A stretch of DNA of 64,000 bases, from the NCBI GenBank assembly GCA_035995425.1, contig DASYKM010000173.1, positions 1-64,000 of the forward strand. Direction: 5' to 3'. This stretch comes from CADEED01 sp035995425 (GTDB lineage: Bacteria > Pseudomonadota > Gammaproteobacteria > Steroidobacterales > Steroidobacteraceae). Position 1 is the first letter of the stretch, and each line of letters opens with the position of its first letter. Both the position numbers and the translations under genes were made by a program. Shown in pieces: positions 7,845-16,150 of the stretch. The notes beneath the pieces were generated by a model. The model had not been told where the DNA came from, made no database searches, and saw only the letters and a list, made by a program, of their open reading frames with translations.

Positions 7845-9235
7845 TGACCACGATTCAAAAAACCGTGAGCCCGGTCGACGGGCGCGTGTACGTCGAGCGC
7901 CCGCTGGCCGACTCCGAACAGATCAACGAAACCCTGCGCACCGCGCGTCATGCCTTCAGCGACTGGCGCCATGCTCCGCTGAGCGAACGCACGGCCATCC
8001 TCACGCGGTTCTGTGACGCGTTCGAGAAGCGCGGCGCGACGATCGCCGAGGAGCTCACCTGGCAGATGGGCCGGCCCGCCCGCTATGCGCCCAACGAGGT
8101 GCGCGGCATGCTCGAGCGCGCGCGCCACATGATCGCCATAGCGCCCGAGGCGCTGAACGACGTGGACGCCGGCCCCAAGGACAATTTCAAGCGCTTCGTG
8201 CGGCGCGAGCCGCTCGGCGTGGTGTTCACGGTCGCTGCGTGGAACTACCCATATCTGATCGCCGTGAACAGCGTGGTGCCCGCGCTCATGGCTGGCAATG
8301 TCGTGGTGCTGAAGCACTCCGCCCAGACGCCGCTCGCCGCCGAGCGCTTCGCCGAAGCCTTCGAGGCCGCCGGTTTGCCGAAGGGCGTGTTCCAGGTGCT
8401 GCACGTCTCGCACGCCGACACCGACCTCATCATTCGCGATCCGCGCATCGATTTCGTCGCGTTCACCGGTTCGGTGGCCGGTGGCCATGCCGTACAGCGC
8501 GCGGCGGCGGCGCGCTTCATCGGCGTCGGACTCGAGCTCGGTGGCTGCGACCCGGTTTATGTGCGCCACGATGCCAATCTCGAGCACGCCATCGAAAACA
8601 TCGTCGATGGTGCGTACTTCAATTCGGGGCAGTCCTGCTGCGGACTGCAGCGTGTCTACGTTCATCACGCGCTGTACGACAAATTCACCGAAGGCTTCGT
8701 CGAGCTCACGCGCAAATACACGCTCGGCAATCCGACCGATGCTTCGACGACGCTCGGACCCTTGGTGCGCACCGCGGCAGCCGATGGAGTGCGCTCGCAG
8801 ATCCAGGCTTCGCTGGCGGCCGGCGCCAGGGGCGCAATCTCCGAAACGGCCTTTGCACAGAGCGCCGCCGGCACTCCTTATCTGGCGCCGCAGGTACTGC
8901 TCGACGTCAACCACGCCATGCCGGTGATGCGCGAGGAAATCTTCGGTCCGGTCGCCGGCCTCATGAAGGTGAGCTCCGACGATGAAGCCGTGGATCTCAT
9001 GAACGACAGTGATTTCGGACTGACCGCCGCCATCTGGACCGAGGACGCCGATGCCGCGCTGGCACTGGGCGAGCGCGTGAACACGGGGACGTGGTTCATG
9101 AACCGCTGCGACTATCTGGATCCGGCGCTTGCCTGGACCGGCGTCAAGGATTCCGGACGCGGCTGCACGCTCTCCGTGGTCGGCTACGAACATCTCACAC
9201 GCCCGAAATCATTTCACATGAGACTCACGACATGA
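7844..9235 (+). CDS. Aldehyde dehydrogenase (gamma-glutamyl-aminoaldehyde type inferred)
   Basis: 463-residue NAD(P)-dependent aldehyde dehydrogenase. Catalytic Asn134 lies in AAWNYPY, general base Glu231 in LELGG, and the nucleophile Cys265 in NSGQSCCGLQ. EEIFGPV near the C-terminus is also typical. A little shorter than the common 480-500 residues, with a compact N-terminus. The start is the ATG that overlaps the previous stop; a much longer reading frame runs upstream but is out-of-frame shadow of the ligase gene. By context it should oxidise a gamma-glutamylated aminoaldehyde made by the following alcohol dehydrogenase, analogous to PuuC in putrescine degradation. Confidence 0.9.
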   Translation: MTTIQKTVSPVDGRVYVERPLADSEQINETLRTARHAFSDWRHAPLSERTAILTRFCDAFEKRGATIAEELTWQMGRPARYAPNEVRGMLERARHMIAIAPEALNDVDAGPKDNFKRFVRREPLGVVFTVAAWNYPYLIAVNSVVPALMAGNVVVLKHSAQTPLAAERFAEAFEAAGLPKGVFQVLHVSHADTDLIIRDPRIDFVAFTGSVAGGHAVQRAAAARFIGVGLELGGCDPVYVRHDANLEHAIENIVDGAYFNSGQSCCGLQRVYVHHALYDKFTEGFVELTRKYTLGNPTDASTTLGPLVRTAAADGVRSQIQASLAAGARGAISETAFAQSAAGTPYLAPQVLLDVNHAMPVMREEIFGPVAGLMKVSSDDEAVDLMNDSDFGLTAAIWTEDADAALALGERVNTGTWFMNRCDYLDPALAWTGVKDSGRGCTLSVVGYEHLTRPKSFHMRLTT

Positions 9236-10398
9236 CCGTTCCCATGAAGGGCAACTGGAACTACCCGACGCGCGTCTGGTCGGGCCCGGGCCGCATCGCC
9301 GAACTACCGGCCGCCTGCGCCGATCTCGGGATTCGCAAGCCGCTCGTGGTCACCGATAACGGCCTGCGCGATTCACCGATGATCAAGCGCGCGGTCGCCG
9401 CGGTGCCCGGCGCCGGATTGTTTGCCGACGTGCGCGGCAATCCGGTGGCCGCCAACGTGGAGGCCGGCCTCAAAGCCTATCGCGCCGGCGGACATGACGG
9501 AGTGGTGGCGTTCGGCGGCGGCTCGGGTCTCGACGCCGGCAAGGTCATTGCGTTCATGTCGGGGCAGACTCGCCCGCTGTGGGACTTCGAAGACGTCGGC
9601 GACTGGTGGACGCGCGCCGACCCCGCCGGCATCGCGCCCGTGGTCGCGGTGCCGACCACCGCGGGTACGGGCTCCGAAGTCGGTCGGGCCGGCGTCATCC
9701 TCAACGAAGAGACGCACCAGAAGAAGATCATTTTCCACCCGAAGATGATGCCCGGCATCGTCATCGCCGACCCCGAGTTGACCGTCGGGCTCCCGCCGAA
9801 GATCACCGCGGCCACCGGATTCGATGCCTGGGTGCATTGCTTCGAGGCGTTCTGCGCGCCGGGCTTCCATCCGCTCGCCGACGGCGTGGCGCTCGAAGGC
9901 ATGCGGCTCATCAAGACCTATCTACCGCGCGCCTGCAAGAACGGCGGCGACCTCGAAGCACGCTCGCGCATGCTGGCCGCCGCCAGCATGGGCGCCACCG
10001 CATTCCAGAAGGGCCTCGGTGCCGTGCACGCCATTGCGCACCCGGTGGGTTCGTTCTTCGACACGCACCACGGCCTCACCAACGCCGTGATCACCCCCTA
10101 CGTGATCGTGCACAACCGCGAGGCGATCGCCGAGCGCATGAAAGTCGTGGCGCGCGTGCTCGACCTGCCGAAGCCCGGCGTCGAGGGTGTGCTCGCGTGG
10201 GTGCTCGAATTCCGCAAGGAGCTCGGCATACCGCATTCGCTGGCGGAGATCGGCGTGACGCTGCGCAATCCCGAGGAGATCGGGCGTGAGGCGGCGCTCG
10301 ATCCTTCGGCGGGCGGCAATCCCATCCCGGTCGACGCTCTCACGCTCGCGCGCATTTTCCGCTCGGCCGTGAAGGGCGATCTGTCGCTCAAGAGCTAG
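9232..10398 (+). CDS. Iron-containing alcohol dehydrogenase
   Basis: 388-residue group III (iron-type) alcohol dehydrogenase. The NAD-binding part has FGGGSGLDAGK and VPTTAGTGSEVG. Metal ligands are in FDAWVHCFEAF and in HAIAHPVGSFFDTHHGLTNA. The ATG at 9232 overlaps the previous stop by ATGA; the in-frame upstream extension is an overlap with the aldehyde dehydrogenase and is rejected. An alcohol dehydrogenase paired with an aldehyde dehydrogenase behind a gamma-glutamyl ligase, with no amine oxidase (PuuB) in the cluster, points to a substrate with a hydroxyl rather than a second amine, such as ethanolamine or alaninol. Confidence 0.9.
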   Translation: MTVPMKGNWNYPTRVWSGPGRIAELPAACADLGIRKPLVVTDNGLRDSPMIKRAVAAVPGAGLFADVRGNPVAANVEAGLKAYRAGGHDGVVAFGGGSGLDAGKVIAFMSGQTRPLWDFEDVGDWWTRADPAGIAPVVAVPTTAGTGSEVGRAGVILNEETHQKKIIFHPKMMPGIVIADPELTVGLPPKITAATGFDAWVHCFEAFCAPGFHPLADGVALEGMRLIKTYLPRACKNGGDLEARSRMLAAASMGATAFQKGLGAVHAIAHPVGSFFDTHHGLTNAVITPYVIVHNREAIAERMKVVARVLDLPKPGVEGVLAWVLEFRKELGIPHSLAEIGVTLRNPEEIGREAALDPSAGGNPIPVDALTLARIFRSAVKGDLSLKS

Positions 10399-10400
10399 GC

Positions 10401-10850
10401 ATGAATCGCCCGGGCGCTGGATTGCTCGCCCTGACCCTTGCGGCTTGCGCGTCGCCGCCGCCGCCGTCCTGGCGGGAATGTCATTGCGACTCGATCGAGG
10501 AGCGGGCGCGGAACCTGGCGGGATCCGGGATGATCGATTGCGGCTTCGTCAATCTGATCGAGGATCGGTCGCGCGAAACGCTGCGCGCCGGCATGCGCTG
10601 CGCACGCCACGCATTCGAGAGCTCCACGGCCTTTCGCTACGGGTCGATTCGCATACCGGTCGATTCGTATGCAACCGAGGTGCTGGTGCGAGCCGCGGAC
10701 GGTTCGCTGTGGCTGCTGACCTACGACATCATGGTCGACGGCGATACGCCGCAGTCCTGGGTTCAAAGGTGCGAGCGACTGCGCTTCAAGGCGCACAATT
10801 CCGGTTTTGTGGTCGACGGTTGCAAGAACGTTGAGGAGTCGACGCAATGA
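10401..10850 (+). CDS. Small putative lipoprotein, unknown function
   Basis: 149 residues. The N-terminus MNRPGAGLLALTLAACAS carries a lipobox (L-A-A-C) at residue 16, so it is probably an envelope lipoprotein. The mature part has several cysteines (CHC, DCGF, RCARHAF, RCERL, DGC), which may form disulfides in the periplasm. I recognise no domain. It sits two bases after the alcohol dehydrogenase and overlaps the amidotransferase by ATGA, so it is translated with the catabolic genes, an odd position for an envelope protein. Confidence 0.65.
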   Translation: MNRPGAGLLALTLAACASPPPPSWRECHCDSIEERARNLAGSGMIDCGFVNLIEDRSRETLRAGMRCARHAFESSTAFRYGSIRIPVDSYATEVLVRAADGSLWLLTYDIMVDGDTPQSWVQRCERLRFKAHNSGFVVDGCKNVEESTQ

Positions 10851-11680
10851 CGCGCATCCTGGTCATCGACGGCAACACGAAGGAGACGCGCGCGAAGCAT
10901 GTGTCGTTCGGCGGCAAGTCTTCGGGGGAGGGCTATGTCGCCACGCTGGCGCGGCTCAAGCCCGGCATCGAGTGCGACATCGTCCGACCCGCCGACGAAG
11001 AGCCGAAACTTCCCGACGGCGTGTCGCTCGAGAGTTATCACGGCGCGGTGATCACCGGCTCGGCGTTGAACATCTATTCGCGCGAACCGGCGGTCGAGCG
11101 CCAGATCGATCTGGCCAAGGCGGTGTTCGCGGCGGGCGTGCCCTGTTTCGGCAGTTGCTGGGGGCTGCAAGTGGGTGTCACCGCCGCGGGCGGCAGCGTG
11201 GTGCGCAATCCGCGCGGCCGCGAGTTCGGCTTCGGCCGGCGCATCACACTCACGCACCAGGGCCGCGACCACGCCATGTTCCTCGGCAAGCCCGAGGTCT
11301 TCGAGGCAGTCACGGTGCATGTCGACACCGTGGAGAGCCTGCCCAGTGGCTCCACTGCGCTGGCCCACAACGACATGGGTCTGCAGGCGGCCGAGATCAA
11401 ACTCAAGAAGGGCAGCTTCTGGGGCGTGCAATATCACCCGGAGTACAGCTGCGCGGAGATGGCGGCGATGACGCGGCGCTATGGCGAGGTGTTGATTCGC
11501 GATGGGCTCGTCGAGAATCAGGCCGAGCTCGAGCAGCTCGCCGCCGACCTGGTGGCATTGAACGACCACCCCGACGATGCGCGGCTCGCCTGGCGCTTCG
11601 GTGTGGGAACGTCGATCACCGACCCCGGCATCAAGCTCGCCGAGCTGCGCAACTGGCTCGACAAACAAGTACTCAAATAG
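10847..11680 (+). CDS. Class I glutamine amidotransferase-like hydrolase (possible gamma-glutamyl hydrolase)
   Basis: 277-residue class I amidotransferase fold. The catalytic triad is complete: Cys104 in CFGSCWGLQVG, and His197 and Glu199 in GVQYHPEYS. A C-terminal helical extension of about 70 residues follows the catalytic domain. No synthase partner domain is attached, so free-standing hydrolysis of a gamma-glutamyl amide is plausible, releasing glutamate and the amino acid at the end of the pathway, as PuuD does for putrescine. The exact substrate is inferred from its operon. Confidence 0.85.
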   Translation: MTRILVIDGNTKETRAKHVSFGGKSSGEGYVATLARLKPGIECDIVRPADEEPKLPDGVSLESYHGAVITGSALNIYSREPAVERQIDLAKAVFAAGVPCFGSCWGLQVGVTAAGGSVVRNPRGREFGFGRRITLTHQGRDHAMFLGKPEVFEAVTVHVDTVESLPSGSTALAHNDMGLQAAEIKLKKGSFWGVQYHPEYSCAEMAAMTRRYGEVLIRDGLVENQAELEQLAADLVALNDHPDDARLAWRFGVGTSITDPGIKLAELRNWLDKQVLK

Positions 11681-11752
11681 CCGCGGGTCGGGCTGTCACG
11701 CCACTGCAACGATTTCGCGGTGCACTGTGCCTCAATCAGTTAGGAGGCACTC

Positions 11753-12778
11753 TTGAGAATTCTGCTTGTCACGGACGCCTGGGAACCGCAGGTCAACGGC
11801 GTGGTGCGCACGCTCAAGACCACGGCGCGTGAGCTCACCTCCATGGGCCACGAGGTCCGCTTCCTCACGCCGCTGGAGTTCCGCACGCTGCCGTGCCCCA
11901 CCTATCCGGAGATCCGCCTGTCGCTGCTTCCCGGTTCCGGTGTGAATCAGCGCATTCGCGAGTTCGATCCCGACGTTTTGCACATCGCGACCGAAGGTCC
12001 GCTCGGCATGGCGGCCAGGCGCTTTGCACTGCGCAACGATTTTCCATTCACCACCGCCTATCACACACGCTTCCCCGAATACGTGCACGCGCGCCTGCGT
12101 TTGCCGCTCTCCTGGAGCTACGCCTGGCTGCGGCATTTCCACGGACCCTCGAGGGGCGTGATGGCGCCCACGCAGGTGGTGGTCGACGATTTGCAGGCCA
12201 ACGGATTCCAGAACGTGAAGCTCTGGTCCCGCGGCGTCGACGCCGACATCTTTCACCCGCAATCGAGCCGGCGCCTGGACAGCGCGCCGCCGATCTTCTT
12301 GTACGTGGGCCGTGTCGCCGTGGAAAAAAACGTCGAGGCTTTTCTCGAGCTCGACCTGCCCGGATCGAAGTGGGTGGTGGGAACCGGACCTGCGCTCGAG
12401 CGCATTCGCGCCCGTTTTCCGCAGGTGAACTATCTCGGCTTGTTAGACCGCGAGGAGCTGGCCAAGGTGTATGCCGCGGCCGACGTGTTCGTGTTCCCGA
12501 GCAAGACCGATACCTTCGGTCTCGTGTTGCTCGAAGCCATGGCCTGCGGATTGCCAGTCGCGGCGTATCCAGTGACCGGACCGCGCGATGTGATCGGCAA
12601 TTCCAAGGCTGGCGTGCTGCACGAAGACCTGCGCACGGCCTGCCTCGAGGCGCTCAAGCTCGATCGGGCGGATGCGCTCGCGCGCGCCGGCCTTTTCACG
12701 TGGCGCGCGGCCACCGAACAATTCTTCGGACACCTCTATCCGCGCAAACGTGCGACGCCGGTGCCCGCGTATGCGTGA
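11753..12778 (+). CDS. Glycosyltransferase family 4 (GDP-mannose/UDP-sugar type)
   Basis: 341-residue GT-B glycosyltransferase. The N-terminal acceptor domain begins RILLVTDAWEPQVNGVVRTL, the hallmark of the GT4 group with mannosyl- and sulfoquinovosyl-transferases. The donor domain has YVGRVAVEKN and the E-x7-E region PSKTDTFGLVLLEAMACGLP. Start is TTG at 11753, preceded by TAGGAGGCAC with good spacing; no ATG lies nearby. It follows the amidotransferase by 72 bp and precedes the permease, in the same direction. It has no obvious link to amine catabolism and more likely acts on an envelope lipid or polysaccharide. Confidence 0.85.
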   Translation: MRILLVTDAWEPQVNGVVRTLKTTARELTSMGHEVRFLTPLEFRTLPCPTYPEIRLSLLPGSGVNQRIREFDPDVLHIATEGPLGMAARRFALRNDFPFTTAYHTRFPEYVHARLRLPLSWSYAWLRHFHGPSRGVMAPTQVVVDDLQANGFQNVKLWSRGVDADIFHPQSSRRLDSAPPIFLYVGRVAVEKNVEAFLELDLPGSKWVVGTGPALERIRARFPQVNYLGLLDREELAKVYAAADVFVFPSKTDTFGLVLLEAMACGLPVAAYPVTGPRDVIGNSKAGVLHEDLRTACLEALKLDRADALARAGLFTWRAATEQFFGHLYPRKRATPVPAYA

Positions 12779-12880
12779 TTCGTTTCTATTTCTGAAGGCA
12801 AACAATCAGTTGCGTCCCCTGCACTGAAGTCGTGCCAGCGCCGCCAGGCTGATCTTCCGCGCGACCGTCGAGCGTTTCAC

Positions 12881-12911
12881 TTGCGGGCCATCCGAGGCCC
12901 GGGCCTATACT
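12881..12911 (+). promoter_or_regulatory. Possible promoter of the permease gene with palindrome
   Basis: TTGCGG at 12881-12886 and TATACT at 12906-12911, 19 bases apart (slightly long for sigma-70). The spacer end holds the perfect 12-bp palindrome AGGCCCGGGCCT at 12895-12906, overlapping the first base of the -10, a position suited to a repressor. Confidence 0.4.
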
Positions 12912-12964
12912 CCGCCCGCATCCCGCACACACACGAAGGCGGGAGCATCAACGGGGAGTTACGC

Positions 12965-14473
12965 ATGAACGAGCAATCATCGTCCGGCGGCGTTAGCTAT
13001 AAGCAGGTCGGCGCCGACTATTTCGATAAACGCGGCCTCAAGCGCTACGCCAAGGTGTGGTCGTTGTGGGCCCTCGGCGTAGGCGCCGTGATCTCGGGAC
13101 ACTACTCGGGCTGGAACTTTGGATTGGCGAACGGCTTCGGCTCGATGCTGGTCGCCCTGTTCATCATCGCCGCGATGTACTGGGGCCTCATCTTCAGTCT
13201 CGCCGAGATGTCGCCCGCGTTGCCGCACACCGGCGCCGCATACTCGTTCGCGCGCAGCGCCATGGGGCCCTGGGGCGGCATGTTCACCGGGCTCGCGGAG
13301 AGCATCGAATACATCCTCACGCCCGCGGTCATCGTCTTTTTCATCGGCTCGTATCTCGGCACGATATTCGGGACACCGGAGGCGGCGCAGCCCTTGTGGT
13401 GGGCCGGGTCCTATGTCGTGTTCCTGTTGCTCAATCTCTATGGCGTGGAGCTCTCGTTCCGCGTGTCGGTGTTCGTGACGCTCGGGGCGCTGGCCATCCT
13501 CGCTATCTACTGGGTCAGTGCGATTCCTTCGATCGACTTCAATCACTGGGCGCTGAACATCGGCGTGGGCGAAGACGGCAAGGCGGTCGAGCTGCCGGAC
13601 GGCGGGGGCGCCTGGTTCCCGTTCGGATGGAAAGGCGTGCTGGCCACGTTGCCGTTCGCGGTATGGCTGTTTCTCGCCATCGAACAATTGCCGCTGGCCG
13701 CGGAAGAATCCGCGGACCCGAAGAAGGACATGCCCAAAGGCCTGATCCTCGGCATGCTGACGCTGATGATCTCCGCGCTGCTCATCACCTTCCTCAATTC
13801 TAGCGTCGGCGCGCCCGATAAGATGCACGGTGCATTCTCGCTGGCGACCTCCGGGGAGCCGCTGCTCGATGGCTTCCGCGTGTTGTATGGCAGCGGCTGG
13901 GCGAAGTTGCTGGCGTTCCTCGCGGTCATCGGACTCATCGCGAGCTTCCACACCATCATCTATGCCTACGGCCGGCAGATCTACTCGCTGGCCCGTGCCG
14001 GCTACTACCTGCCGTTCATGTCGCTGACCAACGCGAGGAAAGTGCCGCACATGGCCTTGTATGCGGGCACCGTGCTCGGTTTCGTCACCATGCTCATCGT
14101 GTGGTACGTCGCGCCGGCCGATAAACGCGGTGCGGTCATCGGCGGCACGCTGCTCAACATGGCGGTGTTCGGCGCGATGATCTCGTACGCGATGCAGGGC
14201 ATTTCGTTCATCGTCCTGCGCAAGAACATGCCGGACATCGTGCGGCCGTATCGGAGCCCCGTGGGTATCGCCGGCGCGTTCGTCACGGTAGTCATCGCGC
14301 TCGTCACGCTGTGGTACCAGTGGCAGGATCCCGTATACAAGGTTGGGGTGTACGCGGTCGCGGCGTTTTACGTGCTCGGCATTCTCTACTTCGCGGCGTA
14401 TGGCAGGAATCAACTCATCCTGTCGCCCGAAGAAGAGTTCGCCCTGAGCAAGGGTGCAAAAGGTCACGCCTGA
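12965..14473 (+). CDS. APC-family amino acid/ethanolamine permease
   Basis: 502-residue inner-membrane transporter with about twelve hydrophobic segments. The N-terminus has KVWSLWALGVGAVISGHYSG followed by WNFGLANGFG, the opening typical of the ethanolamine permease (Eat) branch of the amino acid-polyamine-organocation superfamily. YWGLIFSLAEMSPALPHTGA matches the consensus of TM2-TM3. Start ATG at 12965 follows GGGGAG. It lies at the end of the ligase/dehydrogenase cluster behind its own candidate promoter. Substrate assignment to ethanolamine or a similar amino alcohol rests on subfamily resemblance and context. Confidence 0.85.
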   Translation: MNEQSSSGGVSYKQVGADYFDKRGLKRYAKVWSLWALGVGAVISGHYSGWNFGLANGFGSMLVALFIIAAMYWGLIFSLAEMSPALPHTGAAYSFARSAMGPWGGMFTGLAESIEYILTPAVIVFFIGSYLGTIFGTPEAAQPLWWAGSYVVFLLLNLYGVELSFRVSVFVTLGALAILAIYWVSAIPSIDFNHWALNIGVGEDGKAVELPDGGGAWFPFGWKGVLATLPFAVWLFLAIEQLPLAAEESADPKKDMPKGLILGMLTLMISALLITFLNSSVGAPDKMHGAFSLATSGEPLLDGFRVLYGSGWAKLLAFLAVIGLIASFHTIIYAYGRQIYSLARAGYYLPFMSLTNARKVPHMALYAGTVLGFVTMLIVWYVAPADKRGAVIGGTLLNMAVFGAMISYAMQGISFIVLRKNMPDIVRPYRSPVGIAGAFVTVVIALVTLWYQWQDPVYKVGVYAVAAFYVLGILYFAAYGRNQLILSPEEEFALSKGAKGHA

Positions 14474-14481
14474 GGGGGCCG

Positions 14482-14545
14482 GCGCGCGGTAGCCGCGCGC
14501 GGTATCAGGAGAACCGGGGGCGCGTCGCGTAAGCGGCACGCCCCC
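14482..14545. terminator. Two hairpins between convergent genes
   Basis: Hairpin 1 pairs GCGCGCGG (14482-14489) with CCGCGCGC (14493-14500) around a 3-nt loop. Hairpin 2 runs 14516-14545, pairing GGGGGCG with CGCCCCC, and is followed by GACTTT. They fill the gap between the permease and the convergent DUF3750 gene and probably terminate the permease transcript. Confidence 0.6.
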
Positions 14546-14562
14546 GACTTTATGGAGGAGAG

Positions 14563-15360
14563 TCACTCGCGTGACTGGATCATCACCGGTTCCGGATTCG
14601 GATGCGGGCCGATCCTGCCCACGATCGGCAGTTTGATCGACAGGCTCTTCGGGTCCACGCCGAAGTTCAGGCCTAACAAGTTCACCTCGAGCCCTTCTTC
14701 GACCCCGACCGCGACACCCGCGAGCCCCGCCAGGTTGAGCTGCGCGCCGGTGCCGCTCGGGGTGATGTTTGCCGAGCGCCAGCCGAGATAGTCCTTGCCG
14801 ATGGCCGTGGGTGGCAGGTCGACGCGCAGCTCCGGCACCTTGCGCAGCAGGAACGCCGTGAAGGTGTTGGAATTCGGGCCGGGCCATACGTGGTAGCGGT
14901 CCGGGTACGGATATTCCTTCACGGCGCTTTCGATGCGTCGAATGATGGCATCGACGCCGGGGCCGCGGATGTCGCCTAACAATTCGGGGCGGTTGCCGTA
15001 CCAGTACCCATCCGCGGGACGGTTGCGTGTCACCAGCGCCGTGCCGGTACGCGCGAGTCGCCAGCCCATGACTTCGTGCACGGTGAACGCACGCGCGTTG
15101 GACGGCTTCACGGCGATCCAGGTGTGCACGCCAAACCATCCGCGCCAGCTCACGGCGCGCGCCGAGTACACCTGGATCACGGCTTCGGGTGTCCTGGCCG
15201 GATCCGGCGCGAGTCCGGCGGATTCGCGCGCGGCGTGGCGCCAGTCCGTCGGCGGAAGCTGGCCGCTGAAGGCCAGGTATGAAAACGAGAGCAGGACGTA
15301 GGTGAGCACCGCGGCTATCGAGCGGAAGGCCAGGCGGCCGCGTTTTCTCCCTGGGGGCAT
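14563..15360 (-). CDS. DUF3750 family membrane-anchored protein
   Basis: 265 residues with one N-terminal transmembrane segment (FRSIAAVLTYVLLSFSYLAF, about 12-31) and a periplasmic DUF3750 domain. Recognisable parts are IQVYSARAVSWRGWFGVHTW, NRPADGYWYGNRPELLGDIR and WPGPNSNTFTAFLLRKVPEL. The function of DUF3750 is not known to me; the WPGPNSNTF segment recalls conserved asparagine/cysteine-site proteins, but I draw no catalytic claim. The start at 15360 is the ATG just before the charged signal-anchor; the longer reading frame upstream is antisense to another gene. Confidence 0.8.
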   Translation of the reverse strand: MPPGRKRGRLAFRSIAAVLTYVLLSFSYLAFSGQLPPTDWRHAARESAGLAPDPARTPEAVIQVYSARAVSWRGWFGVHTWIAVKPSNARAFTVHEVMGWRLARTGTALVTRNRPADGYWYGNRPELLGDIRGPGVDAIIRRIESAVKEYPYPDRYHVWPGPNSNTFTAFLLRKVPELRVDLPPTAIGKDYLGWRSANITPSGTGAQLNLAGLAGVAVGVEEGLEVNLLGLNFGVDPKSLSIKLPIVGRIGPHPNPEPVMIQSRE

Positions 15361-15501
15361 ATGAGGATGACACTGGCAGTGTTGAAGGAGTTCCGGGCAC
15401 GATGCGGCCACCTGCGAAGTGCGGCACATCCTGGCATCGCCGCGATTGCCGCCAGCGCCGGTGCGCTTTAGTTTGGGCGGCATCCTGCCAGGGAGGTGCG
15501 C

Positions 15502-15972
15502 GTGCTCAATCGAATCGGATTCGTCGCCGGACTCGTTCTCTGCGCTGCGCTGACCGCATCGCCCGTGTGGGCCGATGACCCGCTGCGCAATTTGGTCGAT
15601 CAGAGAGTCCCCGTGCTCCGCGACGGCACGACGATGTCGCAGGCCGACGTGGAGCAAGCCATCCTCGCCGCCTGCAAGCGCTACAACTACGAGGTGATCG
15701 CGGCTTCGCCGGGAGTCATCAGTGCGCGCTGGGTGCGTGGCAAGCTTTCGTTCGACGTCTCGATCCCATATGCGGCTGACCGGTACTCGATCCTGTATCT
15801 GGACAGCGTGAACATGGATTACAACCCGGCGAAGCAGCGGATCCACCACGCGTACAACGGCTACGTCAACGGTCTCGCCGCGCATGTGCGCGCGCAACTC
15901 GCGCTCATCACCGACCGCATGAAAGCCGAACGCAAGCAGCAGCGGGCGGCGGCCACCTCCGCTACCAACTGA
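15502..15972 (+). CDS. Secreted hypothetical protein
   Basis: 156 residues with a clear signal peptide (GFVAGLVLCAALTASPVWA, cleaved before DDPL). The mature domain of about 130 residues has the pattern of small periplasmic proteins (SQADVEQAILAACKRYNYEV, then ISARWVRGKLSFDVSIPYAA). I cannot name a family. Two in-frame GTG codons occur; 15502 is chosen because GGAGG at 15492-15496 would overlap the earlier GTG at 15496. Stands alone, divergent from the DUF3750 gene and upstream of the pilus locus. Confidence 0.75.
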   Translation: MLNRIGFVAGLVLCAALTASPVWADDPLRNLVDQRVPVLRDGTTMSQADVEQAILAACKRYNYEVIAASPGVISARWVRGKLSFDVSIPYAADRYSILYLDSVNMDYNPAKQRIHHAYNGYVNGLAAHVRAQLALITDRMKAERKQQRAAATSATN

Positions 15973-16150
15973 CCGGCTGCTGCCAACGCGGCAAACTATT
16001 GCCGTCGCTGTGACGCGTTCGCGCTGCGCCTGCCGCGCTTTGCCGCGCACGTGCGCCATTCGTCAGCGCACCGCAATAACGTCAAGTTTCCCGAGCCCGG
16101 ACCGCTACAGAAGGCGAGGAGGAGCGTCGCATGGGGCGACGCCAGATCGC

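Noticed and set aside
6374..9235. A 953-codon open frame covering the ligase and aldehyde dehydrogenase
   Set aside because: The first half is an out-of-frame shadow of the ligase gene; real coding begins at the ATG at 7844 that overlaps the ligase stop.
15981..16005. Sigma-54 site upstream of mshI (CGGCAAACTATTGCC)
   Set aside because: The GG to GC spacing is nine rather than ten bases and the -24 element is poor.
14563..16059. A 498-codon frame for the DUF3750 protein
   Set aside because: Its upstream half lies opposite a secreted protein gene with proper signals and has low-complexity composition.
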